Positions 33,874 through 42,631 of a DNA stretch of 64,000 nt are shown in pieces. This DNA comes from Acidobacteriota bacterium (GTDB lineage Bacteria; Acidobacteriota; Terriglobia; Terriglobales; Acidobacteriaceae): positions 1 to 64,000 of the forward strand of contig JAJZEA010000011.1 of assembly GCA_021851335.1 (NCBI GenBank), read 5' to 3'. Both the position numbers and the translations under genes were made by a program. Every line of letters begins with the position of its first letter. Positions within the stretch are counted from its first letter, which is position 1. A model generated the notes under the pieces. That model saw nothing but the letters and a program-made list of their open reading frames with translations. It made no database searches and was not told the DNA's origin.

Positions 33874-36108
33874 ATGCACGTGTCCATCAGCCGCTTTTTT
33901 GCCTGCCGCTTTTCTGCCAGTCGTTTTTTGACCATCGCATTCGCTGTCACCGTCTTGATTCCCCGATTCCTTCCGGCCTCCGCGCAACAGGCTTCGACTG
34001 CGCGCCCCATCCATGGCGGTGATGGCATCACACTGCCTGCGCCTCCGGTTACCGCGCGTCATCCTGTCACTGACAATTACTTTGGCACTCCCATCGTGGA
34101 CAGCTATCGCTGGCTGGAAGACGCGCACAGCGCGGCGACCCAGGAGTATCTGAACACCCAGATCGCCTACACCGCAGAGTATCTGCGGCAGGCGCGCGTA
34201 CGACCGCGCATCGCGCAGGATCTCGACGGTCTGGTTCGCATGACGCAGTGGACGATCCCGATTCAACGCGGAGACGAATACTATCTGATGCGCCGCACTG
34301 CTCGTGAGCAGCAGGCTTCGATCTTCGTCCAGCATGGCTGGCCCCCGGTGAATATGCTGCCCAAGCTGGAGCGTCTGATCAGCCCGTCCCAGATCAGCTC
34401 TGACCCCAACACATCCGTCAGCCTGCTCAACGTCTCCCGCGACGGCAAACTGCTGATCTACGGTGTGCGCCAGGGCGGCGCGGACGAGGAAGAGATTCAC
34501 TTCTTCGACATACACGCCAAGCGTGATTTACCGGACCATCTGCCGCCGGCGCGGTACTTTTCCGTAGGCTTCAATGCGAATCATACGCGGGTAATCTATG
34601 CCCGCTATGCGCCAACGGGAACGCTGGTTTTTGAGCACTCGCTGCTGAAGCAGGCATCGACTCAGGCAGTGGCCACAGGCGTCGCTCCGGTGCAGGACAC
34701 GTTATTGTTTGGCCAGAAGTTTCACGGCGAAACGCTGGGTCAGCTTGATCTGATTAGTGCACGCGTCACAGAGGATGGCCACTACCTGACGATCACCATT
34801 GAGCGTGGTGTTCCGGCGCGACGGGTGGATATCCTTTACCGCGATCTGCGCAAAGAAAATTCACCGTTCGTACAGCTTGCATGGGGCATCGACTCGCGTT
34901 TCCGCGTTCTGTATGACCGCGATCACTGGTATGTGCAGACCGATTACAAAGCGCCGAAGGGGCGCATCCTGGAGGCGAGCGCCGGAACCATGCCGGATGC
35001 GTGGAAGACGATTGTCCCCGAAGGCCAGGATGTGATGGATGATGTATCGATCGTTGATCATCGACTTTTTGTCCACTCGCTCCACGATGTGAATCCGCGT
35101 ACCGCCATCTATTCGCTCACCGGGCAGTCGCTCGGCGAGTTGAAGTACAACGGCATCGGAACCTCCTCCGGCCTTTTTGGCAATGCCGGCGCGCGCTATG
35201 GCTTTTACAGTTTTCAGTCGATGATCCAGCCGCCCACCATCTATCGCTTCGACGCGAAGACCGGAAAGCAGGACATCTTCTTCGAGCCGGACACGCCGTT
35301 CGACTCCAGCAAATTTACGGTTCGCCAGGTCTTCTACACGTCCAAGGACGGTACGCGCGTGCCCATGTTCATCGCCGGGCGCAAAGACCTGCCGATGGAT
35401 GGTTCGCGCCGCCTGCTGATGACCGCCTATGGCGGCTTCAACATCAGCGAAACGCCGGAGTGGAACGCGCAGTGGGCCGAGTGGATGCAGCTTGGCGGCT
35501 GGTTCGCGGTTCCCAGCCTGCGCGGCGGCGGCGAATACGGCGAAAGCTGGCATGAGCAGGGAATGTTCCAGCGCAAGCAAAATGTCTTCGATGATTTTTA
35601 TGCCGCCGCGGAATATCTGATCGCGCACAAGTACACCTCGCCGGAGCACTTTGCGATCTCCGGACGCTCGAACGGCGGCCTGTTGATGGGCGCTGCAATG
35701 ACCCAGCGGCCGGACCTGTTCGCCGCCATCTGGTGTGGTTATCCGCTGCTGGATATGCTGCGCTACCAGAACTTCCTGATCGGACGATTCTGGACGACCG
35801 AGTACGGTTCTTCCGAACAGAAGCCTGACTTTGCCTGGCTGCTCCGCTACTCGCCCTATCAGAACGTGCATCCCGGAACGCATTATCCGTCGATCATGTT
35901 CTTTACCGGGGCCAGCGACACGCGCGTCGATCCGCTGCACGCGCGGAAGATGGCAGCGTTGATGCAGGCTTCCTCCGGAGGTGACCGGCCCATCCTGCTG
36001 CACTATGGACTGAAGGGCGGACACAGCTCTGGCGTCTCCAGCAGCCAGCTCATCGAAGATTACGCCGACTCGCTTGCCTTCCTGTGGACGGAGACCGGCA
36101 AGCGCTGA
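33874..36108 (+). CDS. Prolyl oligopeptidase (S9A family), exported
   Basis: The 744-residue enzyme has an N-terminal signal peptide (start ATG 33874 with GGAG upstream; cleavage near PASAQ), a seven-bladed propeller region beginning after DNYFGTPIVDSYRWLED, and a C-terminal alpha/beta hydrolase domain. The catalytic triad is visible as Ser599 in GRSNGGL, Asp682 in DTRVDPLHA and His717 in GGHSSG. It should cut short peptides after proline in the periplasm. It follows the FtsX pair by 60 bases and precedes hpnI by 18, so co-transcription is possible. Confidence 0.94.
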   Translation: MHVSISRFFACRFSASRFLTIAFAVTVLIPRFLPASAQQASTARPIHGGDGITLPAPPVTARHPVTDNYFGTPIVDSYRWLEDAHSAATQEYLNTQIAYTAEYLRQARVRPRIAQDLDGLVRMTQWTIPIQRGDEYYLMRRTAREQQASIFVQHGWPPVNMLPKLERLISPSQISSDPNTSVSLLNVSRDGKLLIYGVRQGGADEEEIHFFDIHAKRDLPDHLPPARYFSVGFNANHTRVIYARYAPTGTLVFEHSLLKQASTQAVATGVAPVQDTLLFGQKFHGETLGQLDLISARVTEDGHYLTITIERGVPARRVDILYRDLRKENSPFVQLAWGIDSRFRVLYDRDHWYVQTDYKAPKGRILEASAGTMPDAWKTIVPEGQDVMDDVSIVDHRLFVHSLHDVNPRTAIYSLTGQSLGELKYNGIGTSSGLFGNAGARYGFYSFQSMIQPPTIYRFDAKTGKQDIFFEPDTPFDSSKFTVRQVFYTSKDGTRVPMFIAGRKDLPMDGSRRLLMTAYGGFNISETPEWNAQWAEWMQLGGWFAVPSLRGGGEYGESWHEQGMFQRKQNVFDDFYAAAEYLIAHKYTSPEHFAISGRSNGGLLMGAAMTQRPDLFAAIWCGYPLLDMLRYQNFLIGRFWTTEYGSSEQKPDFAWLLRYSPYQNVHPGTHYPSIMFFTGASDTRVDPLHARKMAALMQASSGGDRPILLHYGLKGGHSSGVSSSQLIEDYADSLAFLWTETGKR

Positions 36109-36126
36109 GCCTGCCGACGACGCGCC

Positions 36127-37350
36127 ATGACTGATCCGATTCTCTGGCTCACGCCATCCTTCGCGCCGGTTGCCCGCACGCCGGTTGAGCTTGCCGCCAT
36201 GTGGCTGGCTCGGCTGGTCATGGCGTTCACCGCGGCTTCGCTGGCGTACACGATGCTGGCCTGGGTTGCCGCGCTGCGCTATCGTTTGCGGCGTCGAGGC
36301 GAGCTGGGCCGCGCGCCTGCGTTTGCTCCGCCGGTTTCGATCCTCAAGCCTCTCAAGGGCGCGGATCCCGCGCTGGCTGAGGCGCTGCGCAGCCACTGTA
36401 AGCAAAGCTACTCGGGCGGCTTTGAGTTGCTGTGCGGCGTGGCCGCATTGGATGATCCCGCCGCATCCATTGTCCGCGCGCTGCAGGCGGAGTTCCCCGT
36501 ATTGCCCATCCATCTGGTCGAGTGCTCGGAGCAGCTCGGCGCAAGCGGCAAGGTCTCCACGCTCGTCCAGCTTGCGCGCCACGCGCGTCATGAGTTCCTG
36601 CTGGCCAGCGATGGCGACATCCTCGTTCCACCCGGTTATCTCGCGCGCGTCATGAACGCTTTCACGGATTCCGCAGTCGGCTTGGTGACCGCGCTGTACC
36701 GTGGCCGCGCCGCGCGCGCGCTTTGGTCGCGACTCGAGTCGATGACCATCTCGACCGATTTCCAGCCGGGCGTTCTCACCGCAATTTTTCTGGAGCGTGG
36801 CCTGCACTTTGCGCTTGGATCCACGCTGGCCGTTCGCCGCACAGCGCTAACAGCTATCGGCGGATTTGAATCGCTCTTGAATCTGCTCGCCGATGACTAT
36901 GAGCTGGGTGCTCGCATTGACCGCGCCGGATTCCGGCTTGCGCTTGCTCCCGTCGTTGTGGAAACCGCCGTTCCCGATTACCGCTGGCCCGCGTTTCTCG
37001 CGCACCAGTTGCGCTGGCTGCGCACCGTCCGAGACAGCCGCAGGCTGGGTTATCTGGGCCTCATCTTTACGCATCCGGTCGCGCTCGCTGTGCTTGCTGT
37101 GCTCGCTTCCGGAGCCGGTTTCTGGAGCCTCTGGCTGCTGGTGCTCGCGCTCCTGCTGCGTCTCAGCCTGGCGCTGCAGGTGGGCGTTGGAACGCTGGGT
37201 GACAGGCAGGTCTTTCGCGACCTGTGGCTGCTGCCACTGCGTGACCTGCTGGCCTTTGCGTTGTGGGTTGCCAGCTTCGCCAGCGACCAGATCGAGTGGC
37301 GCGGCCACCGCTTCCTGTTAAAGAATGGAACTCTCACTCCAATAGAGTGA
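36127..37350 (+). CDS. hpnI: Hopanoid biosynthesis glycosyltransferase HpnI (ceramide glucosyltransferase-like)
   Basis: The 407-residue membrane protein is a family 21-type glycosyltransferase: an N-terminal helix, then PVSILKPLKGADPAL, the ASDGDILVPPGYL metal-binding motif, DDYELGARI and the HQLRWLRTVRDSR motif (D...D...D, Q/RxxRW), followed by C-terminal helices. HpnI adds N-acetylglucosamine to bacteriohopanetetrol when composite hopanoids are made. Other hpn genes are not in the window, so the role rests on sequence. The ribosome site is weak. Confidence 0.83.
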   Translation: MTDPILWLTPSFAPVARTPVELAAMWLARLVMAFTAASLAYTMLAWVAALRYRLRRRGELGRAPAFAPPVSILKPLKGADPALAEALRSHCKQSYSGGFELLCGVAALDDPAASIVRALQAEFPVLPIHLVECSEQLGASGKVSTLVQLARHARHEFLLASDGDILVPPGYLARVMNAFTDSAVGLVTALYRGRAARALWSRLESMTISTDFQPGVLTAIFLERGLHFALGSTLAVRRTALTAIGGFESLLNLLADDYELGARIDRAGFRLALAPVVVETAVPDYRWPAFLAHQLRWLRTVRDSRRLGYLGLIFTHPVALAVLAVLASGAGFWSLWLLVLALLLRLSLALQVGVGTLGDRQVFRDLWLLPLRDLLAFALWVASFASDQIEWRGHRFLLKNGTLTPIE

Positions 37351-37407
37351 TGAATTTTCCTGTTCGTACTTGAAGTGAATACGTATATGGAATCGAAGAG
37401 GATATCG

Positions 37408-38517
37408 ATGAACCCGCTCATCCAGATTGTCTCCGCCTCCGCCGCGCCAGGCCCGTCCACGGCGTTGCTTTACGATGACTGGTACCCGGCTCTGCGTTCC
37501 TCACGCCTCATTTCGCGGCTGGGCAGGCGCAAGCTGCGCACTACAATGCTGCTGGATATTCCGCTTGTGCTCGGGCGTCGCGATGACGGCTCTGTCTTTG
37601 CCTTGCGCGATAGTTGCCCACACCGCGGCATTCCCCTCAGCGTCGGCTGGTTTGATGGCCACAGCCTCACCTGCCGCTACCACGGATGGCGTTTCGAGCC
37701 TTGCTCCGGTCGTTGTGAGCATATTCCGTCGCTCACTACCGCCGACCCGCTTGATCCAACGCGCATCTTCGCTCAGACCTATCCTGCTGTGGAGCGCGAT
37801 GGCACGGTCTGGGTTTACGTTCCGCGCCCCGGCGCTGGCCGTCGTCTGGACCCGGCTTCGTTGCCGCCGGTGCCAGCACTGGCCACTTTTTCGCAGCGCT
37901 ATCGCACGGCGCATCTCTCGGCCGAGCTTCCCTGCAATGTGGATCACGGCATTATCGGGCTGATGGATCCTGCGCACGGCCCGTTTGTCCATCAGGCATG
38001 GTGGTGGCGCAGCCGCGCCTCGATTCGTGAAAAGACCAAGCGCTTCGAGCCGATACCGGACGGCTTTCGGATGGCTGCGCACGCGCCCAGCGGCAACTCT
38101 GCGCCATACAAACTGCTGGGCGTCTACGGCCAGCCGGTAGAGACCACGATCGACTTCACGCTGCCCAATCGCCGTACAGAGATCATTCGCTGCGGCGACA
38201 AGTGGTTCAGCAGCCTCACCACCGTCACGCCGGTCACGGCCAGCACCTGTCGGATTGATGTGGTGGCCGCGTGGAATGTTTTTTATCATGTGCCGCTGGT
38301 AACGCCCATTGCAAAATTTTTCGGCGCGCGCTTTGTGCGTCAGGACCAGGTCACGATGATCCAGCAGGCCCAGGGTCTGCGCCACAATCCAACACTCATG
38401 CTCATCGATGACGCCGACCGACCGGCCAAGTGGTACTTTGCGCTCAAGCAGGCGCGCCTGGACGGCGCAAGAACAAATCCGCTGGATGGACCGGTCGATC
38501 TGCACTGGCGAAGCTGA
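37408..38517 (+). CDS. Rieske non-heme iron oxygenase, oxygenase component
   Basis: The 369-residue protein has an N-terminal Rieske [2Fe-2S] domain with CPHRGIPLSVGW and CRYHGWRFEP (Cys/His pairs) and a catalytic domain whose mononuclear iron ligands are likely in NVDHGIIGLMDPAHGPFVH. This matches aromatic-ring or O-demethylase-type oxygenases such as vanillate demethylase or pheophorbide a oxygenase. ATG 37408 is chosen because GAGG lies seven bases upstream and the earlier GTG and ATG lack support. It follows hpnI by 57 bases. No reductase or ferredoxin gene is adjacent. The substrate is unknown; a lipid or sterol-like compound is possible from context. Confidence 0.85.
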   Translation: MNPLIQIVSASAAPGPSTALLYDDWYPALRSSRLISRLGRRKLRTTMLLDIPLVLGRRDDGSVFALRDSCPHRGIPLSVGWFDGHSLTCRYHGWRFEPCSGRCEHIPSLTTADPLDPTRIFAQTYPAVERDGTVWVYVPRPGAGRRLDPASLPPVPALATFSQRYRTAHLSAELPCNVDHGIIGLMDPAHGPFVHQAWWWRSRASIREKTKRFEPIPDGFRMAAHAPSGNSAPYKLLGVYGQPVETTIDFTLPNRRTEIIRCGDKWFSSLTTVTPVTASTCRIDVVAAWNVFYHVPLVTPIAKFFGARFVRQDQVTMIQQAQGLRHNPTLMLIDDADRPAKWYFALKQARLDGARTNPLDGPVDLHWRS

Positions 38518-38532
38518 GGCGTTTTGCGGCCT

Positions 38533-41124
38533 TCAGTCGCCGACAGCCGCAGTCATCGCGTCGTCCGTGGCGATTGCATCGCAGGCGATCGCGAGGCACT
38601 CTCCCAGTTCGTTGAACCTCTGTCTCCACGCGGGGTGCTGTTCGGTGGGGTGACCGGTCAAAGTATGCTCGGCGCTGCGAAAGATCTCGTACCAGAGATT
38701 TTGTGCCTGCCAAAGATTGAGTTCAAAGGGCATCTCGCGCAAGAGTCGAGCCAGGGTGAGCGCGCGTTCCAGTGCTTCCATGCCGCCAGAGGTCATCTGC
38801 AACTCGACCATGGTGCGCTTCATCTTCTGATCGGCCTGATAGCTCAGTTCAGGAGCGTCGAGAGCGATACCGTCTTCGGCGGCCATGCGCAGCAGTTCTC
38901 GCACACGAGATCCATCGACTGCATCCTCGTCGAGAGCGCGTTTCAGCCCAACGTTGATCGCAAATCCAGCCGCCAGCGTAAGGCCCTGCGGCTTGGGCAG
39001 GCCGGCGTGGGAGAGGTAATGCAGCAGGCTTGAATGATTCTCGTAGATGCTCGTCATCGACGCCTCAATGTCGCGTAGCGCCGAGCGCAGGATCAGTTTC
39101 ACAATGCGCCGCTGTTCGTCCCGGAAGAGCGAACGGAGAGAGTATTTGAGGTCGTAGTTTCTGTCGAGCAGGCGAATGACCTCGGCAAAATCTGCGCGAC
39201 TGACGATTTCGCGCAAGGATTCTGTCAACTGACGCAGTGATTCGGCGTCTCCCGCACGGAATGTCTTGACGCCGGCGGAGATGTTCTGGTCTCCGAAGTG
39301 CATGACCGCGTAGGTAAAGTCTTCGGCATGTCCTGTGATGCTCGATTCCAGACGAAGATGCCCCAGAGCAAGCCGACCGTTGCCAGAGGCCAGCGCTTCT
39401 TCGCTAAGACGCCGAATCCGATAGCAGAAAAGCTCGGTTTCATCGGCAAACGAGGAGTAGACGCCGCTGATGGCAAAATGCGCAGCGACCTGTTCCAGTG
39501 TCGTCTCCATGGGAAGAACGCGTTCGCGGTAGATCTGCGCGCCGTCGCCTTCGGCGGCGACGTTGGAGCGAGCCTCTGCCAGGTGTTCGAGAAACGCCGT
39601 TTCCATCTCCAGCGTCATCTCTCCGCTCAGCGCGCGAGCCAGTTGCAGCACGCGTGCGGCGTAGGCGATGACCTGCACGGTCTCAATGCCGGAGATGTCG
39701 TCAAAGAACCAACCGCAACTGGTATACATGAGCTGTGTGTGGCGTTGCATCTCCATCAGTCCCAGGGCTTGAACGCGCTGCTCGTGCGTTAGCTCGGGCG
39801 CAGCATGAGCATGGAGAAAACTTTCCAGAGTGTCCGAGCTGCGATCCAGAATGACCGCGATGTAGGCGTCCCGCGCAGCCCAGACATCGTGAAAAAGTCT
39901 GGCTCCGATGCGTTCGGTAAGAACTGCGACGCCATCCCGTACCAGGTCGAGCGCCTGACGCAGAGGCCCGCGCCAACTCTGGTTCCATCCCGCATGTCCG
40001 CCGTTGCAGCCGCAGTTGGAGCGCCAGCGCTCGACGCCATGAGCGCAGCTCCATGAGGTCTCTTCGACGATCTCAGCTTCCATCGTTGGCGGGTAGGCGG
40101 CGAGAAAGCTGCCATAGTTGGCCAACTCGACGGATGGGTCCTGCTCCAGCAGCTTGAGGGCGTAGCTGAGGGCCATTTCACCATGTTTGTGGTGGTGGCC
40201 ATAGCTTTCGCCATCGGTAGCTATGTGGACAAGCTGAGGCTGAGGTCCGTCTCGAAATCCGGATTTGAGGCGTGCTGCGAAGACTTCGCCAGAGTTGAGC
40301 AGCCCCTCAAAGGCGACTGCGCGCGAGATCGGTCCGTTATAGAAAAAGACAGCCAGCGAGCGGCCTGAAGGAAACCGAACAAGATAGGGTCGAGTGGTAT
40401 CGACCGTAGCTTCAGTGGCGGTGCTGGGTGTCTCGATCCATTCGCCAGCGGATGTGATGGCGGATGGAGGCAGAGTGAGTGGGTCAAGAGGGTGTGGACG
40501 CTTGCCGGAGTGATCGGCTGTGCGTTCTGTGCCGGTGCGTTCGGATGCGCGGCGCTCGTACTGAATCGCGCGGATTCTGCGGCACTGGTGCGGGGCAAGG
40601 ACGGTGAAGCGAATGCCTTCCTCGGCCATGATCTCCAGTGTGCGGGAGTCGACTGCGGTTTCGGCCAGCCACATGCCCTCCGGCATCTGTCCAAAGCGAG
40701 CCTTGTAATCGGCGATGCCCCAGCGAATCTGCGTGCGTCGATCACGTTCGTTGGCAAGAGGCAGAATGATGTGGTTGTAGACCTGAGCCAGGGCTGAACT
40801 ATGGCCCTTGAAGAACTCCCGGCTGCGGCGTTCGCCATCCAGCACAGCTCGATAGGCGCGGGATGCATTTTCTGCAAGCCAACTGAGCAGTGTGGGTCCA
40901 AAGTTGAAGCTGATACGCGCGTAGTTATTGACGATTTGCGTAATTCGGTTCTGCTTGTCCACAATGCGCGAGGCCCCGTTGGTGGCGTAGCACTCGGCGG
41001 TGATGCGCTCATTCCAGTCGTGATAGGGAGCGGCAGATTCCTGAGTTTCCACTGTCTCCAGCCAGGGATTTTCTCTGGGTGGTTGATAAAAATGTCCATG
41101 AATACAGATGAATCGCTTTGCCAC
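38533..41124 (-). CDS. Glycoside hydrolase family 57 protein with DUF3536 domain
   Basis: The 863-residue protein starts at GTG 41124 with AGGAG eight bases upstream. The N-terminal half has GH57 motifs: CIHGHFYQPPRENPW (motif 1), NFGPTLLSWL, and GMWLAETAVD, where the Glu is the probable nucleophile. The C-terminal half is the DUF3536 helical domain. There is no signal peptide, so it is cytoplasmic. GH57 enzymes act on alpha-glucans such as amylose and glycogen; the substrate of the DUF3536 subgroup is, as far as I know, not established. It converges with the Rieske gene. Confidence 0.9.
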   Translation of the reverse strand: MAKRFICIHGHFYQPPRENPWLETVETQESAAPYHDWNERITAECYATNGASRIVDKQNRITQIVNNYARISFNFGPTLLSWLAENASRAYRAVLDGERRSREFFKGHSSALAQVYNHIILPLANERDRRTQIRWGIADYKARFGQMPEGMWLAETAVDSRTLEIMAEEGIRFTVLAPHQCRRIRAIQYERRASERTGTERTADHSGKRPHPLDPLTLPPSAITSAGEWIETPSTATEATVDTTRPYLVRFPSGRSLAVFFYNGPISRAVAFEGLLNSGEVFAARLKSGFRDGPQPQLVHIATDGESYGHHHKHGEMALSYALKLLEQDPSVELANYGSFLAAYPPTMEAEIVEETSWSCAHGVERWRSNCGCNGGHAGWNQSWRGPLRQALDLVRDGVAVLTERIGARLFHDVWAARDAYIAVILDRSSDTLESFLHAHAAPELTHEQRVQALGLMEMQRHTQLMYTSCGWFFDDISGIETVQVIAYAARVLQLARALSGEMTLEMETAFLEHLAEARSNVAAEGDGAQIYRERVLPMETTLEQVAAHFAISGVYSSFADETELFCYRIRRLSEEALASGNGRLALGHLRLESSITGHAEDFTYAVMHFGDQNISAGVKTFRAGDAESLRQLTESLREIVSRADFAEVIRLLDRNYDLKYSLRSLFRDEQRRIVKLILRSALRDIEASMTSIYENHSSLLHYLSHAGLPKPQGLTLAAGFAINVGLKRALDEDAVDGSRVRELLRMAAEDGIALDAPELSYQADQKMKRTMVELQMTSGGMEALERALTLARLLREMPFELNLWQAQNLWYEIFRSAEHTLTGHPTEQHPAWRQRFNELGECLAIACDAIATDDAMTAAVGD

Positions 41125-41305
41125 GCTGCAAGCTCCTGCTAGTCATTGTAGGCGCTGGCCAACAGGCGACGCGTATGGACGACCCTCTCTGCGGATCGCG
41201 CCTGAAGTTGGGGTGTGTTCAGCGATTACGATATTCGGGCTTAATCGCTTTTTTAGAGATACCTGTAGCGCGTACTGGCCCTGATCGGCGACAATTCTGA
41301 CCGTG

Positions 41306-42529
41306 ATGAAAACCATTTCCCGCAGTTCTTCCTCGCGCCGGGCTTTCCTTGCCCGCACCGCAGCCTTCACTCTCTCTGCCGCGCCGCTTGCTCGTTATGC
41401 CGCAGCATTTTCCAAAGCACCCAAAGAGGCAAAACGCATTCTCGTCGGTACCGGCAAAGGGACTTCAGGGCAGTTTGGACCGTCGGGGTCAATTCTGATT
41501 TACAACTGGGACGCGACTACGGGTACGCTTACGCCTGAGAGTGTGGCTGCGCCGCTGCCCGATTCCACATGGCTGGAACCTTCGCCGGACGGGAAATTTC
41601 TTTATGTGGCGAGCGAACTGAGTGAATTTCAGGGGCAGCCGACGGGTGCAGTTTCCAGTTTCAAGATCCAGGACGCCAAACACGGGGGGAAACTCGAACT
41701 GCTCTCTCAGGTGAACTCGGCCAGCGTGGGAACCTGCCAGTGCGCAGTCGATCAGACCGGCCACGTGGTTGTTTCTGCTGATTACGGTGGTGGCAGCGTG
41801 GCCAGCTTCGCTTCCAACAGCGGCCATCTGACGCCTGCGACATGGAGCGAACACTACGACGGCTATCCAGCAGGCAAAGCGCCGGTGCCTAGCCGACAGG
41901 AAACGGCTCATGCCCACTTTGCTTCGTTTTCTCCGGACAACAAGTATGCGTTCGTCAACGATCTGGGATGGGATCGCATTCACACCTACAAGCTCAATGT
42001 TGTGGATGCACAGCTTGTCTTGACAGGCCAGTCCAATGTCCATCCCGGGGCGGGTCCGCGCACGCTGCATTTTCATCCGAATCACAAGGTTGCCTATTGC
42101 ATGAACGAGATCGACTCGACCGTCGATGTGATGAAGTACGATCCGGCGTGGGGCAGTCTCACTCCGATCCAGCAGATCAGCCTGCTGCCGGATGGCTCCA
42201 AGCCGCTCACCTCCACCGGCTGCGATACGGTGCTGACGCGCGATGGTCGCTTTGCGTACTTCGCCAATCGAGGCAACAACTTCCTCTACAGTTGTCATAT
42301 TGATCCGGCTACGGGCAAACTCACTCCCTTTGACGGCGATCCACGGACAACGACGGGCGGCAAAACCCCGCGCAACTTCCGTCTGGATCCCACAGAACAC
42401 TGGATTCTGGTTGCCAATCAGGACTCCGACCAACTAAGCGTCATCGCGCGCGATCCGGAGACGGGTAAGCTGGCCAACGAAGCGAAGTCGGTGGCCTGCC
42501 CGCGGCCGATGTGCATTCGCTTTGCATAA
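41306..42529 (+). CDS. Lactonase-family (YkgB/6-phosphogluconolactonase-like) beta-propeller, exported
   Basis: The 407-residue protein has an N-terminal segment with SSRRAFLARTAAF and a hydrophobic stretch that resembles a Tat signal. It then forms a seven-bladed propeller with repeated blades such as LEPSPDGKFLYVASEL, FSPDNKYAFVNDLG, FHPNHKVAYCMNE and LTRDGRFAYFANRG. This is the lactonase (Pgl-like) fold; the cytosolic relatives hydrolyse 6-phosphogluconolactone. Because of the export signal, a periplasmic lactone-hydrolysing or binding role is more likely here. ATG 41306 is used; the GTG directly before it is in the same frame. Confidence 0.85.
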   Translation: MKTISRSSSSRRAFLARTAAFTLSAAPLARYAAAFSKAPKEAKRILVGTGKGTSGQFGPSGSILIYNWDATTGTLTPESVAAPLPDSTWLEPSPDGKFLYVASELSEFQGQPTGAVSSFKIQDAKHGGKLELLSQVNSASVGTCQCAVDQTGHVVVSADYGGGSVASFASNSGHLTPATWSEHYDGYPAGKAPVPSRQETAHAHFASFSPDNKYAFVNDLGWDRIHTYKLNVVDAQLVLTGQSNVHPGAGPRTLHFHPNHKVAYCMNEIDSTVDVMKYDPAWGSLTPIQQISLLPDGSKPLTSTGCDTVLTRDGRFAYFANRGNNFLYSCHIDPATGKLTPFDGDPRTTTGGKTPRNFRLDPTEHWILVANQDSDQLSVIARDPETGKLANEAKSVACPRPMCIRFA

Positions 42530-42564
42530 GTGTGCCGAAGCGTGAATGCGCGGCAATCGATCAG

Positions 42565-42596
42565 TGCGCAGTGCCTGCATCCTCAGGTACTGCGCA
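42565..42596. terminator. 12-bp hairpin between convergent genes
   Basis: TGCGCAGTGCCT and AGGTACTGCGCA pair with one wobble around loop GCATCCTC, between the ends of the lactonase and the efflux outer-membrane factor genes. No T-run follows, so it is a likely but untested transcription end or mRNA 3' structure. Confidence 0.55.
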
Positions 42597-42631
42597 TACT
42601 TGCTTGCCTCAATGGGTATTCCGGATTGTTG

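Noticed and set aside
34861..36807. 648-codon open frame on the - strand opposite the peptidase and hpnI genes
   Set aside because: It is antisense to two clearly recognised genes, has no ribosome site and its composition is that of a mirrored GC-rich gene.
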